DNA of 64,000 bases, taken from positions 3,236,501-3,300,500 of the forward strand of contig NZ_AP027149.1 of assembly GCF_027925445.1 (NCBI RefSeq). The letters are read 5' to 3'. The translations under genes were made by a program, and so were the position numbers. Positions 26,104-35,000 of the stretch are shown here, piece by piece. Source of the DNA: Methylocystis bryophila (lineage in GTDB: Bacteria; Pseudomonadota; Alphaproteobacteria; Rhizobiales; Beijerinckiaceae). A model generated the notes under the pieces. The model was given only the letters and a program-made list of their open reading frames with translations. It was not told where the DNA came from and searched no databases. How positions within the stretch are numbered: the first letter of the stretch is position 1; every line of letters begins with the position of its first letter.

Positions 26104-26119
26104 GATGTTTATAAACATC
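26104..26119. promoter_or_regulatory. Operator-like perfect palindrome GATGTTTATAAACATC
   Basis: A 16-bp perfect palindrome in the divergent region between the repressor (start 26046, minus) and the hypothetical gene at 26282 (plus). It shares the form GATGTTTWWAAACATC with 25196-25211, which makes chance unlikely. TTGACA at 26097-26102 next to it could be a plus-strand -35 box. Confidence 0.65.
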
Positions 26120-26281
26120 ATAATGGCCTCGCTCGTCTCCTCTTGGGGGCTTGCCCGCGCGAGCCCCCTCCTCGCTCGCGCGGCGACTGCGGCCGGTCGC
26201 GACTCCTCCACGACCGGCCGCTCTTTAGCTCTCGGGCAGCCGCGTCGGCTTGTCTTGCTTTGCAAAAACGAAAGGTCCGAT

Positions 26282-26950
26282 ATGGCGTTGACCTCGAAAG
26301 CCGCGCTCGGCCGTTATTCTCCCGCTCAAGGCCTCTCCGGTCCCGAGCTGCCCCGCGAGGGTCGACGCGCCGGCGGCAAGATCGAAATCGTCCACGGTCA
26401 GGAGATCGACCCCTTTTTCGCGGAAGGTCTGGATCTACCCTCTCGCGGACGAATGTCAGGCCCCCGTCGGCAGCGCGTCGCAATCAACACGCGCACCGAC
26501 ACTCTCGAATATGAGCACGGTCGCGGACGACTGACGCCTGCGGCCTACGCCACGGGTCGTTATATCGACGCCGTGCTCGAGGCCGCCAATGGCCGGCGCA
26601 GCTCAAGGGACTTTGGCGAACGCCATGACCAACAGCTTTCTCCGCTCGCGCTCCAGCACGCCATGGCTGCGCGCATCGACGCCGGCCGCGCCGCGGGAAC
26701 GCTCAAGGAAGCCATGACGCGCGAGCTCGGCGCCGAGACAGCGCGCCTCGTCGTGCTGATCATCGGCGAGAGCTTGAGTTTCCGCGAGATCGCGCGAATG
26801 GACGCGCGCGTCGAGGGGAAGAACCGGGAAGCCGCTCCGAACGGCAAAGGCCGCGACTGTGAGCGCGCGGCGCGAAGGATCGGCGGCCTCTTTCGAACGG
26901 GGCTCGAGGATCTGGCCGTAGCCTGGGAGAAGAAAGGCTCGCCGGTTTGA
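26282..26950 (+). CDS. Conserved hypothetical protein divergent from the repressor
   Basis: 222 residues from ATG 26282 (AAAGG upstream); the open frame back to 26105 lies in the operator region and is rejected. The middle (RQRVAINTRTDTLEYEHGRG, then RLTPAAYATGRYIDAVLEAA) and the C-terminus (LVVLIIGESLSFREIARMDA, GGLFRTGLEDLAVAWE) look helical and resemble a group of rhizobial proteins that I recall lying near phage-like repressors. The SFREIA stretch suggests an HTH-like segment. The shared divergent operator implies control by the repressor. Function is unknown. Confidence 0.65.
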   Translation: MALTSKAALGRYSPAQGLSGPELPREGRRAGGKIEIVHGQEIDPFFAEGLDLPSRGRMSGPRRQRVAINTRTDTLEYEHGRGRLTPAAYATGRYIDAVLEAANGRRSSRDFGERHDQQLSPLALQHAMAARIDAGRAAGTLKEAMTRELGAETARLVVLIIGESLSFREIARMDARVEGKNREAAPNGKGRDCERAARRIGGLFRTGLEDLAVAWEKKGSPV

Positions 26951-27027
26951 AGGGCGGGGGCTCAACTGCAGGATTCCGCGACGCCAGAGGCTCGCATGAG
27001 AAGCATGGCGCTTCCCGAGAGAGACTC

Positions 27028-27507
27028 TCACTCCCGATGGTAGGGATGCCCCGCCAACATCGTCATCGCGCGATAGATTTGCTCTGCGGCAAGAATGCGC
27101 ACGAGCTGATGCGGCAGCGTCATCTTTCCGAAGCTGTAGGCGACCGTCGCCCTCTCGCGCAGCGCCGCATCCAGCCCCTCGGAACCGCCGACCGCAAACC
27201 ACAAATTCGTGCGGCCACGATCGCGCTCTCTCTGTATGAAGCCTGCAAAGCCCGCGCTGCTCGCGGCCTCGCCCCTTTCGTCGAAAACGGCGAAGGTGGC
27301 CCCTTCCGGCAGCGCCGTCAGCAGCGCCGCTCCCTCCTCGGCGATCCGCTGGGCTGCGGCGCGAGCGCGGCTTTCGGAAATCTCCTTTACCTCGAGCCCC
27401 TGTAGGCCGAGATTTCGAAGGTCCGCGATCCTCTGGGCGTAACGCTGGAAGAGCTCGCGCTCGGGGCCCGCTTTCAGCCGGCCGACGCAGAGGAGGCCGA
27501 GGCGCAT
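27028..27507 (-). CDS. rlmH: 23S rRNA pseudouridine1915 N3-methyltransferase RlmH
   Basis: 159 residues, the normal size. It starts MRLGLLCVGRLKAGPERELF and has the SPOUT-fold AdoMet-binding knot LWFAVGGSEGLDAALRERA near the C-terminus. It closes with the signature ILAAEQIYRAMTMLAGHPYH. RlmH methylates helix 69 of 23S rRNA on the assembled 70S ribosome. It lies 8 bases downstream of rsfS in the standard rsfS-rlmH pair. Confidence 0.97.
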   Translation of the reverse strand: MRLGLLCVGRLKAGPERELFQRYAQRIADLRNLGLQGLEVKEISESRARAAAQRIAEEGAALLTALPEGATFAVFDERGEAASSAGFAGFIQRERDRGRTNLWFAVGGSEGLDAALRERATVAYSFGKMTLPHQLVRILAAEQIYRAMTMLAGHPYHRE

Positions 27508-27515
27508 CTAAAGAA

Positions 27516-27899
27516 TTAAACCGAGCGCATTTCGCGCGGCCGGTCCCCGCCCCACATTTTCTCGAGATTGTAGAACTGGCGCACTTCCGGCCGGAAAATA
27601 TGAACGATGAGGTCACCCGCATCGACCAGCACCCAATCGCATTGCGGCAGGCCCTCGACGCGCGGCGCCGAGTGACCCACAGCTTTGCAAGCTTTGATCA
27701 CACGATCGGCAATCGCGCCGACATGAACGGTTGAGCGGCCAGTCGCGACAATCATCGCATCGGCGAGCGCAGTCTTGCCTTTGAGATCTATGAAGGCGCT
27801 GTCTTCGGCCTTGGAGTCCTCAAGACTGCGATGAATCGCGGCAAGCAATTCGTTGAAGGACGGCGTCGCCGACGCGCCTCGCGCTTCGGCTTCGCTCAA
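27516..27899 (-). CDS. rsfS: Ribosomal silencing factor RsfS
   Basis: 127 residues as read from a TTG. The core is typical: FIDLKGKTALADAMIVATGR, STVHVGAIADRVIKACKAVG, GLPQCDWVLVDAGDLIVHIF, and FYNLEKMWG. RsfS binds uL14 and blocks subunit joining during starvation. The start is unclear: TTG 27899 has no ribosome-binding site, while GGAGGG (forward 27934-27939) lies 10-11 bases before an in-frame CTG at 27923-27921. That gives an eight-residue longer form with an unusual start codon. Confidence 0.95.
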   Translation of the reverse strand: MSEAEARGASATPSFNELLAAIHRSLEDSKAEDSAFIDLKGKTALADAMIVATGRSTVHVGAIADRVIKACKAVGHSAPRVEGLPQCDWVLVDAGDLIVHIFRPEVRQFYNLEKMWGGDRPREMRSV

Positions 27900-27978
27900 G
27901 GTCGAAACGGCAGGTTTGGTCAGCGTCGCAGCTCCCTCCGCAGGGCCCGCCCATGGCCAAGAAGATGGGGCGATTCTC

Positions 27979-29154
27979 TCACGATTGCAACTCCTGCGCC
28001 TTTTGCGCCGTAAAAGCGAAGCGGGGCAGCGAGGCGCTCAAGAAACGCCGCGCCGTGCCGGTGTGCGCCTCGGTCACGCGCGAGAAGCTGTATGAGGCGA
28101 CAAGAACGATCGCCAACACAGCGAAGAGAATAACCCAGTTGGCGGGCGTTGCGGGCTGTAGCGCATAGGCCGGCCCCAGCGTCGAGTCGACGAGGGCTCG
28201 GCAGAGCACGAGGATCGGCATGTGAATGCTGTAAATTGAGAAGGAGAAATTCGCGAAAGCGTGATGGAACGGGCGCCGCAGCCAGTTCCACCCTTCCACC
28301 GGGCTGTGACGCGTGGTGAGCAAGAGATTCGAGAGCAGCAGAGTGGCGATGAGATCCGCGATATCCTGAAGCCAGGGATGCGCCTCGAGCACGGGCCCGC
28401 GCACGAGAAAGCGGAAAACGACGAGCGCCGCGACGTAGAGCGCAAGCGACGCCCAGCGCGAGGCGATCAACGGGCGGGCGGGCAAGCTCGCCAGCGCCCC
28501 GATGACCCAAAGCAGAAAGCCGAAGCGGAACCAGGGGGAGGCCATGGCGAGGTAAAGAAAGATCGCCAAGCCCAGCGCGAAACCGCCGTAACGCAAAGGC
28601 TTCGAATAGTTTACCGCCAGCGGCAGAGCCAAGAGCGGAAAGCAGATATAGTACCAGAACTCGCAGGCGAGCGACCACAAGGGGGAGTTCGTGCCGAACG
28701 CCGGCACCAAGATCTCTTGAAAATTCAATATATTGCCGAGGAAAATTGCCTCCGTCCAATGGCCCTGAAATACCGGAAGCTCGTAGAAGCGCGCGTCGGG
28801 AAGGTTGCGGCCGACGCCGTCGAGGACGAGCGTCAAGAAGAGCGTCGGAACAGTGACGATATAGATGCGCGCGAATCGGTGGATGAAATATTCGCGCAGG
28901 AAATCCTTGCGCTTGCGCATGCTCGCGAGCACCGCGCCGCCGACGAGATAGCCGGAGAGCACGAAGAAACCGAGCACCATCTCATGTCCGAGCGCGAAAT
29001 TGGCGACGAACCACCATGCGTAGACCTGCGGCGCGTGCGGCGCCGTCATGATGTCGCCGAGGTTCAGGAAGGTGTTGGTCGCATGGACGGAAATAACGAT
29101 CAGCGCGCCGATCCAACGGTAGGCTTCGATCAGCTGCGACAAGAGAAAGGGCAT
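27979..29154 (-). CDS. Acyltransferase 3 family integral membrane protein
   Basis: 391 residues from ATG 29154; the frame stays open upstream but only through a family A repeat, so that extension is rejected. About ten hydrophobic helices are present. The family's first block is visible: LIEAYRWIGALIVISVHA, then GFFVLSGYLVGGAV, followed by FIHRFARIYIVTVPTL and SLACEFWYYICFPLLAL. The conserved His (VISVHA) and Arg (FARIY) are present. Such enzymes acetylate or succinylate surface polysaccharides or lipids in the inner membrane. The acceptor is unknown. Confidence 0.88.
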   Translation of the reverse strand: MPFLLSQLIEAYRWIGALIVISVHATNTFLNLGDIMTAPHAPQVYAWWFVANFALGHEMVLGFFVLSGYLVGGAVLASMRKRKDFLREYFIHRFARIYIVTVPTLFLTLVLDGVGRNLPDARFYELPVFQGHWTEAIFLGNILNFQEILVPAFGTNSPLWSLACEFWYYICFPLLALPLAVNYSKPLRYGGFALGLAIFLYLAMASPWFRFGFLLWVIGALASLPARPLIASRWASLALYVAALVVFRFLVRGPVLEAHPWLQDIADLIATLLLSNLLLTTRHSPVEGWNWLRRPFHHAFANFSFSIYSIHMPILVLCRALVDSTLGPAYALQPATPANWVILFAVLAIVLVASYSFSRVTEAHTGTARRFLSASLPRFAFTAQKAQELQS

Positions 29155-29173
29155 GCGGTCTCCGCTGGTCCTA

Positions 29174-29274
29174 TAGCGAATGGACGGAAGATCTGACAGA
29201 ACTTTGCGGCCAGAATTCGCCCGCTTTCCCGGCGTGGCAACGATTTCTTCTCGCTCTTTCGCATTCGAGCGGAA
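29174..29274 (+). repeat. Intergenic repeat family A, copy 4
   Basis: Starts AGCGAATGGACGGAAGATCT, continues TGACAGAACTTTGCGGCCAG and AATTCGC, then a divergent middle, and ends TCGCATTCGAGCGGAA. It is recognisable but diverged and lies upstream of the acyltransferase. The rest of 29275-29491 shows no gene and should carry the rpsU promoter. Confidence 0.55.
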
Positions 29275-29491
29275 CCATGCAGGGCGCTTCGGCCTTATAA
29301 CCTCGAGGTCTCGTCCGGCCAATCGCACAATAGCCGCTGCTATGCCGCTTCCCGGCCTTTTGGCGTGGACAGACGCGTAAGACTCTGTTATTCCCGACGC
29401 CACGGATGAGGCGCTCCGTCAGCGCCCGATTCGCTGTTCCCTAAACCCGCCCATCCCGCGCGACTGGAGGGCTCAAAGCAAGGACCGCTAC

Positions 29492-29731
29492 GTGCAAGTT
29501 CTCGTTCGCGACAACAACGTCGACCAAGCTCTTAAAGCGCTGAAAAAGAAGATGCAGCGCGAAGGCATTTTTCGTGAAATGAAATTGCGCGGGCACTATG
29601 AGAAGCCCTCCGAGAAGCGCGCAAGAGAAAAGGCCGAGGCGGTTCGCCGGGCTCGCAAGCTCGCCCGCAAGAAATTGCAGCGCGAGGGTCTGCTTCCGGT
29701 CAAGCCGAGGACTGCCCCGGGCGGGCGTTAA
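29492..29731 (+). CDS. rpsU: 30S ribosomal protein S21
   Basis: 79 residues starting at a GTG, with AAGGA 7 bases upstream. MQVLVRDNNVDQALKALKKK, then MQREGIFREMKLRGHYEKPS is the canonical bS21 sequence, followed by a highly basic tail. bS21 sits on the small-subunit platform near the anti-Shine-Dalgarno sequence and helps translation initiation. It appears monocistronic here. Confidence 0.97.
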   Translation: MQVLVRDNNVDQALKALKKKMQREGIFREMKLRGHYEKPSEKRAREKAEAVRRARKLARKKLQREGLLPVKPRTAPGGR

Positions 29732-29776
29732 GCTTGCGTTAATGCTGGCGCAGCCAATATCGCCACAACGATCCCT

Positions 29777-29889
29777 TTTGAGCGAGTTCTCGCGAGGCTG
29801 ACGGGCTTGGCGATTAGGATTCGCTCCAACTATCTGATCCCGCGCGATTTTTAATCCTCGAGCAGGCATCGAGGGAGAAGCGCGCTAGC
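29777..29889 (+). repeat. Intergenic repeat family A, copy 5 (diverged)
   Basis: Contains TTTTGAGCGAGTTCTCGCGA, GATTAGGATTCGCTCCAACT and CTGATCCCGCGCGATTTTTA, and ends GGAGAAGCGCGCTAGCC. It lies between rpsU and the TPR lipoprotein gene. Confidence 0.6.
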
Positions 29890-29950
29890 CGATGGTTTCG
29901 GCTCCGTCGGTGGCGGAGCGCCGAGACCGCCTTTGGGAGGATCCGGGCGA

Positions 29951-30805
29951 ATGCGCGAGAGTCGGGCGACAGCGCCACGCCGCGGATTGGCTGCGCCGGT
30001 CGCAGCGGCGATCGTGCTGACGACGCTCGGAGGCTGCGCGACCAGCGACGGCGTCATTCGTCCAGCCGGACGCGGCATCGCCGAGACGGCCGAGACCGAC
30101 TCCCGCGCCGCGGACACGAACATCGCGTCGCTCACCGACGTGATCAAGCGCAATCCGTCGAGCGGAGACGCGTACAACACGCGCGGCGTCGCCTATGCGC
30201 GCATCGGCCGCTTCCAGGAGGCGATCGAGGACTTCACCGCGGCGATCCGCCTCGATCCCGGTAATTTCGCGGCCTACACCAATCGCGCGCTGGCCTATCG
30301 CCAGGCGAATCGCAATGACTTGGCGCAGATCGACTTCGATCGGGCGCTGTCCGCCAATCCCAATCACGCGCCGGCGCTCATCGGCCGCGCCAATCTCCTG
30401 CGCGCGCAAGGCAATCTCGAGCAGGCCAAGGCCGATCTCGACAACGCCATCCGGCTCAACCCTGAAAATGCGCAAGCGTTTCACGCACGCGGCCTCATTC
30501 ACCAGAAGCTCGGCGACAATCAACGCGCGGTCAGCGATTTCGACAATGCGATCGACCGCGATCCTTTCGCGGCGGCGCCCTATCAGGCGCGCGGCGAGAG
30601 CCTCGTCAACCTCGGCAAATATGACAAGGCGATCGAGGACTTCAACGCGGCGCTGAACGTCGACTCCAAGAACGCCGCGTCCTGGGCCTGGCTCGGCCTC
30701 GCCTATGAGCGCTCCGGCAATCGCGCCAAGGCGCGTGAAGCTTTCCAGCGCGCGCTCGTTCTCGACCCTGACCAGCCGATCGCCAAGCAAGGCATGCGCG
30801 GTTAG
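29951..30805 (+). CDS. TPR-repeat lipoprotein (NlpI-like)
   Basis: 284 residues from ATG 29951, with GGGAGG ~10 bases upstream. A lipoprotein-type signal ends in VLTTLGGCATSDG, giving an acylated Cys near residue 29. The rest is a run of about six or seven tetratricopeptide repeats, for example AYNTRGVAYARIGRFQEAIE, AYTNRALAYRQANRNDLAQI and AFHARGLIHQKLGDNQRAVS. TPR lipoproteins such as NlpI act as scaffolds for cell-wall hydrolases at the outer membrane. The exact partner here is unknown. The stop codon is immediately followed by a family B repeat. Confidence 0.9.
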   Translation: MRESRATAPRRGLAAPVAAAIVLTTLGGCATSDGVIRPAGRGIAETAETDSRAADTNIASLTDVIKRNPSSGDAYNTRGVAYARIGRFQEAIEDFTAAIRLDPGNFAAYTNRALAYRQANRNDLAQIDFDRALSANPNHAPALIGRANLLRAQGNLEQAKADLDNAIRLNPENAQAFHARGLIHQKLGDNQRAVSDFDNAIDRDPFAAAPYQARGESLVNLGKYDKAIEDFNAALNVDSKNAASWAWLGLAYERSGNRAKAREAFQRALVLDPDQPIAKQGMRG

Positions 30806-30897
30806 AGCCTAGCCCAGACATGCGCGAAGCGGTTTTCCGATCAGAACATGCTCTAAGTTTTTGATTGCTCGCCCTACGCCCTTGAACGCGATGCGCG
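30803..30897 (+). repeat. Intergenic repeat family B, copy 2
   Basis: Starts at the stop codon of the TPR lipoprotein gene: AGACATGCGCGAAGCGGTTT, TCCGATCAGAACATGCTCTA, AGTTTTTGATTG. The right half (CCCTACGCCCTTGAACGCGA) is diverged. It lies between convergent genes. Confidence 0.7.
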
Positions 30898-30900
30898 CCC

Positions 30901-31335
30901 TCATCCCAAAAGCGCGATGAGCGGATCAATCAGCGGCGCATCGGCCGGCGGCATGGGATATTTGCGCAATTCTCGCGCAAAGGCCCAGGCGAGCGTCTGG
31001 CCCTCGCGCGGTGTCACGATCCCGTCCCAGCGCCGGCAAACGAACAGCGGCATCAACAAGTGGAAGTCCTCGTAAGCGTGGCTCGCGAAAGCAAGCGGCT
31101 GCATGCAGCTGACACAGGCGTCGATGCCGAGTTCCTCCGCGAGTTCGCGCGCAAGGCCCTGCTCGGGGCGCTCGCCCGGATGGAGCTTGCCCCCGGGAAA
31201 TTCCCATAAGCCAGCAAGCGCCTTTCCTTCGGGACGGCGGGCCAGCAGGATGCGCCGATCGGCGTCGACGAGCGCCGCCGCGACGACGAGCAGCAAGCGG
31301 GACCCCTGCCCTGTCCGAGGCTGGCTCGAGTCCAT
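30901..31335 (-). CDS. mutT: NUDIX hydrolase, 8-oxo-dGTP diphosphatase (MutT) type
   Basis: 144 residues. The NUDIX box is intact: GGKLHPGERPEQGLARELAE continuing with ELGI, fitting GX5EX7REUXEEXGU. The context LLARRPEGKALAGLWEFPGG is typical of MutT, and HAYEDFHLLMPLFVCRRWDG matches the C-terminal part. The enzyme removes oxidised dGTP from the nucleotide pool. Its ATG overlaps the trpF stop (TGATG), so the two are translationally coupled. Confidence 0.92.
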   Translation of the reverse strand: MDSSQPRTGQGSRLLLVVAAALVDADRRILLARRPEGKALAGLWEFPGGKLHPGERPEQGLARELAEELGIDACVSCMQPLAFASHAYEDFHLLMPLFVCRRWDGIVTPREGQTLAWAFARELRKYPMPPADAPLIDPLIALLG

Positions 31336-32024
31336 CAGCGCGCCTCCCCGCCCGCTGCGCCCCGCGCCGCATGAAGAAAGGCCGCGATGCGGCTTGGGTC
31401 CTTCTGCCCCGGGGCGCTCTCGACGCCCGAGGAAACGTCGACGCCCGGCGCGCCGGTGATACGGACCGCCTCAGCGACGGTCTCGGGCGAGAGGCCCCCC
31501 GAGAGCAGCCACGGCTTCTCCCGCGGCGCCTCGTTCAACAGCCCCCAATCGAAGGCGCGGCCCATGCCTCCCGGCCGCGCGGCGCCGGGCGAGGGCTTGG
31601 CGTCATAAAGGATCATGTCCGCCTCGGCATAGGCCTTCGCCGCGACGAGATCCTCCCTGCCGCCGACGCCGATCGCCTTGATCACGGGAAGCTTAAAGCG
31701 CGCCTTCGCTTCGCGCACCCGCTCAGGGGCCTCATGCCCATGGAATTGCAGGAAATCGGGTTGGATCGCCGCGATGATCGCCGCAAGCCGCTCATCATCC
31801 GCGTCCACCGTGAGCGCGACCATCCCTATGCGCCCTGCCGCCCGCGCAACGAGCGCTCTCGCTGCGTCGAGCGTTAGGTGGCGCGGGCTCTTTTCGAAGA
31901 AGACGAAGCCCGCGAGATCGGCGCCCGCCTCGATCGACGCCTCCAGAGCGTCGATCGTCCTCAACCCGCAGATCTTGACGATTGTCCCACGCGCCGGTCG
32001 TCTTCCCCAAATCTCGCCCAGCAC
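31335..32024 (-). CDS. trpF: Phosphoribosylanthranilate isomerase
   Basis: 229 residues with a (beta/alpha)8 fold. Catalytic Cys is in VKICGLRTIDAL and catalytic Asp in LYDAKPSPG (seen as DMILYDAKP). The phosphate-binding end motif is WLLSGGLSPETVAEAVRITG, followed by GVDVSSGVESAPGQKDPSRI. It catalyses the third step of tryptophan synthesis. The first ~15 residues look like a species-specific extension. It begins 3 bases after the giant GPR-like gene and overlaps mutT; trpB and trpA are not adjacent. Confidence 0.95.
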   Translation of the reverse strand: MLGEIWGRRPARGTIVKICGLRTIDALEASIEAGADLAGFVFFEKSPRHLTLDAARALVARAAGRIGMVALTVDADDERLAAIIAAIQPDFLQFHGHEAPERVREAKARFKLPVIKAIGVGGREDLVAAKAYAEADMILYDAKPSPGAARPGGMGRAFDWGLLNEAPREKPWLLSGGLSPETVAEAVRITGAPGVDVSSGVESAPGQKDPSRIAAFLHAARGAAGGEAR

Positions 32025-32027
32025 GCG

Positions 32028-35000
32028 TCAGCCCAACCGACCCGACGCGTGAGCCAGCATGGTGTAGACCTTCCCCGCCTCTCCCGTCAGAAGATCGAGC
32101 GACTGCTCGCCGTCACGATCGTTACGGCCGGTCTCGGCGAGCAGCTCCTCGAAGTTGCGGACATAGGTGTCGATCGTCGCGCGGAACTCCGGCTCGCCGC
32201 GATAACGACGCCGCATCTCCTCAAACGCCGGGCGGCCCGCCGGCGTGTAGAGCTGGCGTGTGAAGAGTCCGTCGCGTTCTCCACGCTGGAATCGCCGCCA
32301 GCTCTCCGCCAGCGCGATGTTGTCGACCATTCGCGCGATTTCGACCGAGAGATTGCCGAGAGCGCCGCCTGTCGGCGCCGAACGTCGCGCGCCGCGCTCG
32401 ACGGCCGCGGGCGCCGCCCCGTCTTCGTCTTGAGAGGCGCGCGCCAACACGCCGGAGAGCCAGCCCTGACCGCCGTTGGCCTGCGCCGTCGCCGCAGGCC
32501 CGCGTGGAAGCGGCGGAGGCGGCGGGGTTTGCCTCGCGCGCGGCGCCGGCTCGGCGGCGGCTGCCTCGAGCTCAGGAGCTTGCGGGCGCGGAGGGATTTC
32601 CCCGACGCGCTGCGGGGGGCTCTTCTCGGCGATGTCGTAGCTGCGGCCCGAACGCGCGACGATGTCGGTCAATTCGTTCAGCGCCTTGACCTGGTCGCCG
32701 ATGACGCGGCGCAGGGCCGACGCTTGCTCGGCCGTTTCGCGCGGAAGCTCCTCGGCGCCGCGGCGCAGCTCCGCCCGGGTCGCTTCGAGATCGCGCGAGA
32801 CTTCCTGGGAGAGACCGCGAATCTCGGCCGCCGCCGCGTTGAAACGCTCGGTCGCCTGGTTCAACACCTCGGAAAGCTCCTGCGTCGCCTGCTCATAGGC
32901 GGCCTGCATCGTCGCGGCCGTATGATCGCGCTCCCTTTCGGTCGCAGCGCGGATCGCGGCGAAGCGCTCGTCGACGACGCTCGCCGTATCCTGCGTTGCT
33001 TGCGTCAGCAGTTGGCCGACGTCCTGCGCGCGAGACTCCACGTGACGGAAGCTTTCCTCCATCGTCCCCGAGAAGGACTCCAACGTGCCCAGGAAGTCGC
33101 GGCGCTTCTCCTCGACCAGCGAGACGAGAGAAGTGAGCGAGTCGCGACGCGCTTCAACCGTTGCGTCGAGGTCGTGCTGGCTTCTGGAGAGCTCGGCGAC
33201 GCTGCGAACGAGGGCCGACTGCGTTTCCTGGATGCGCTTGGCGACGGACTCGGCGCCGCCGAGCGCGCCGCCGGCCAGGTTCTCGAGCGAGGAGAGCTGA
33301 TCGAAAACGCTCGTCATGGCGCCCTGGAATTCTTGCAGCCTCGCGCCCAGTCTCTCGTCGACCGCCGAAAGATCGGCGCCCGCCTGCTCGATGACGCTCT
33401 GAAGAGCGCTGTTGGTGTGGCCAAGATGGTCGACGACTTGTGGAAGCTCGGCTCTAAGCTTGTCGCTTGTCGCGACGAGCGTCGCAATCGAGCTGTTGCC
33501 CGCCGAATCGAGCGCCTGCGAGAGCGCCTGCGTCGATTGATCGATCGCCCCCAGGAGCTGTTCGCGCTGCTCGCCGAGACGCTGCAAAATCGAGCGCCCG
33601 CGATCCTCGATAGCTTGAGCGACGAGCTCGCCGACATTCGTCAGCTCGCGCGTCACCCCGCCGCCGCGTTCGACGATCTCCGCATTGACTCGATCCAGCT
33701 TGTCGACATTGGCCGACAATTCTTCGATCCGCTCGCTCAGCGCGCCTGTGAGGTCGCCGGCCTTCGCAGCGACGACGGCGTCGAACTCCCTGAGCTTCTC
33801 GTCGAGCGCGATCGTCGCCTGCTCCGAGCCGGAGGCGAAGGCGCGCAACACTTCCAGCCCGTGTCGGGTGAGGATCTGCTGCAGCTTCTCGCCGCCAAGC
33901 GAGAGTCCCGCGTCGATGCGCGCCGCGAGATCGTCGAGGCGATCGCCGGTTGCCTTGCTGCGGCTGAACGCCGTCTCCGCAATGGTCTCGATCTTCTGGT
34001 CGAGCGCGGTCGCCATCGACTCGGCGCGTTCGTCGAGCTTGTCGAGAAGCTGCCGATTGCGTCCTTCGAGAAAGCCGTCGAGCTCCTCGAAGCGTTGATG
34101 AACTTCTGTCGACAGCTTGTCGACCGCCGTGTCGAGCCGCTCGGTCAGCGCGCCGCCGCGCGTTGAGAGCACGCCGTCCACGGCTTCGAGGCTTTGACCG
34201 AGTTCGGCGACAAGAGCCTGAGAAGATTCGGAGAGGCGCTGCGACTCCGCCGTGATCTGCTCGAGGAGCGCGCCGCCTTCGTCGCGCAGAGTCGAGCCGA
34301 TCGCGCCGAAACGCTCCCGGAAAGCCTCTGTGACGATTTGGGTCTGCTCTGCGAGCGACGCCGTCGCAAGCTGAACGTGTTCGTCGAGCGCTTGCGCATG
34401 CGCTTCGAGCGCCTGCGAATGCTCGACAATGCGATCGGCGACACGGTCGCCGCCCAAGGAAAGCGACTGCTCCAGAAATTCGAGATGCGACCCGAGATTC
34501 TTGGCGATGGCGTCGCCGCGCTGCGTCAGCGCGTTAGAGATCTCCTTGCTGTGGGCCTCGACGGTCGTCTCGAACAGCGTGAGCCGCTCGAGCAGGTTCT
34601 CGGTAACGCGCTCGCCCTGGACGGCGATCGCCACGACGGCTTCTCCCGCCGTCGTCGCGAAGCGATCCTGCAGCGCCGCGGAATGAGCCGAAAGCGCAGA
34701 CGCCGTATCCTCGATCGCGCCCTGGAGGGATGCGCGCAGCGCTTCCGCTTGGCCTGCAATCTCGGCTTCCGTTTGTCCGCGTTGCGCATCGAGAAGCGAG
34801 ACGAGGCGTTCATGGGCGGCGCCGAGAGCGCCTCCATGTGTCGACAAAGTCTGCTCCAGGGTGGAGGCGATCGCCGAATGACGCGACTCGAACTCCTCGA
34901 TCAGCGCCGAGCCCGCCTCTCGCAGCTTGCCGTCGACATCGGCTGCGCCGCTCGCAAGACGTTCGCCCAGCTCGCGGGTCGTCCCATCGATCGTATGCGC

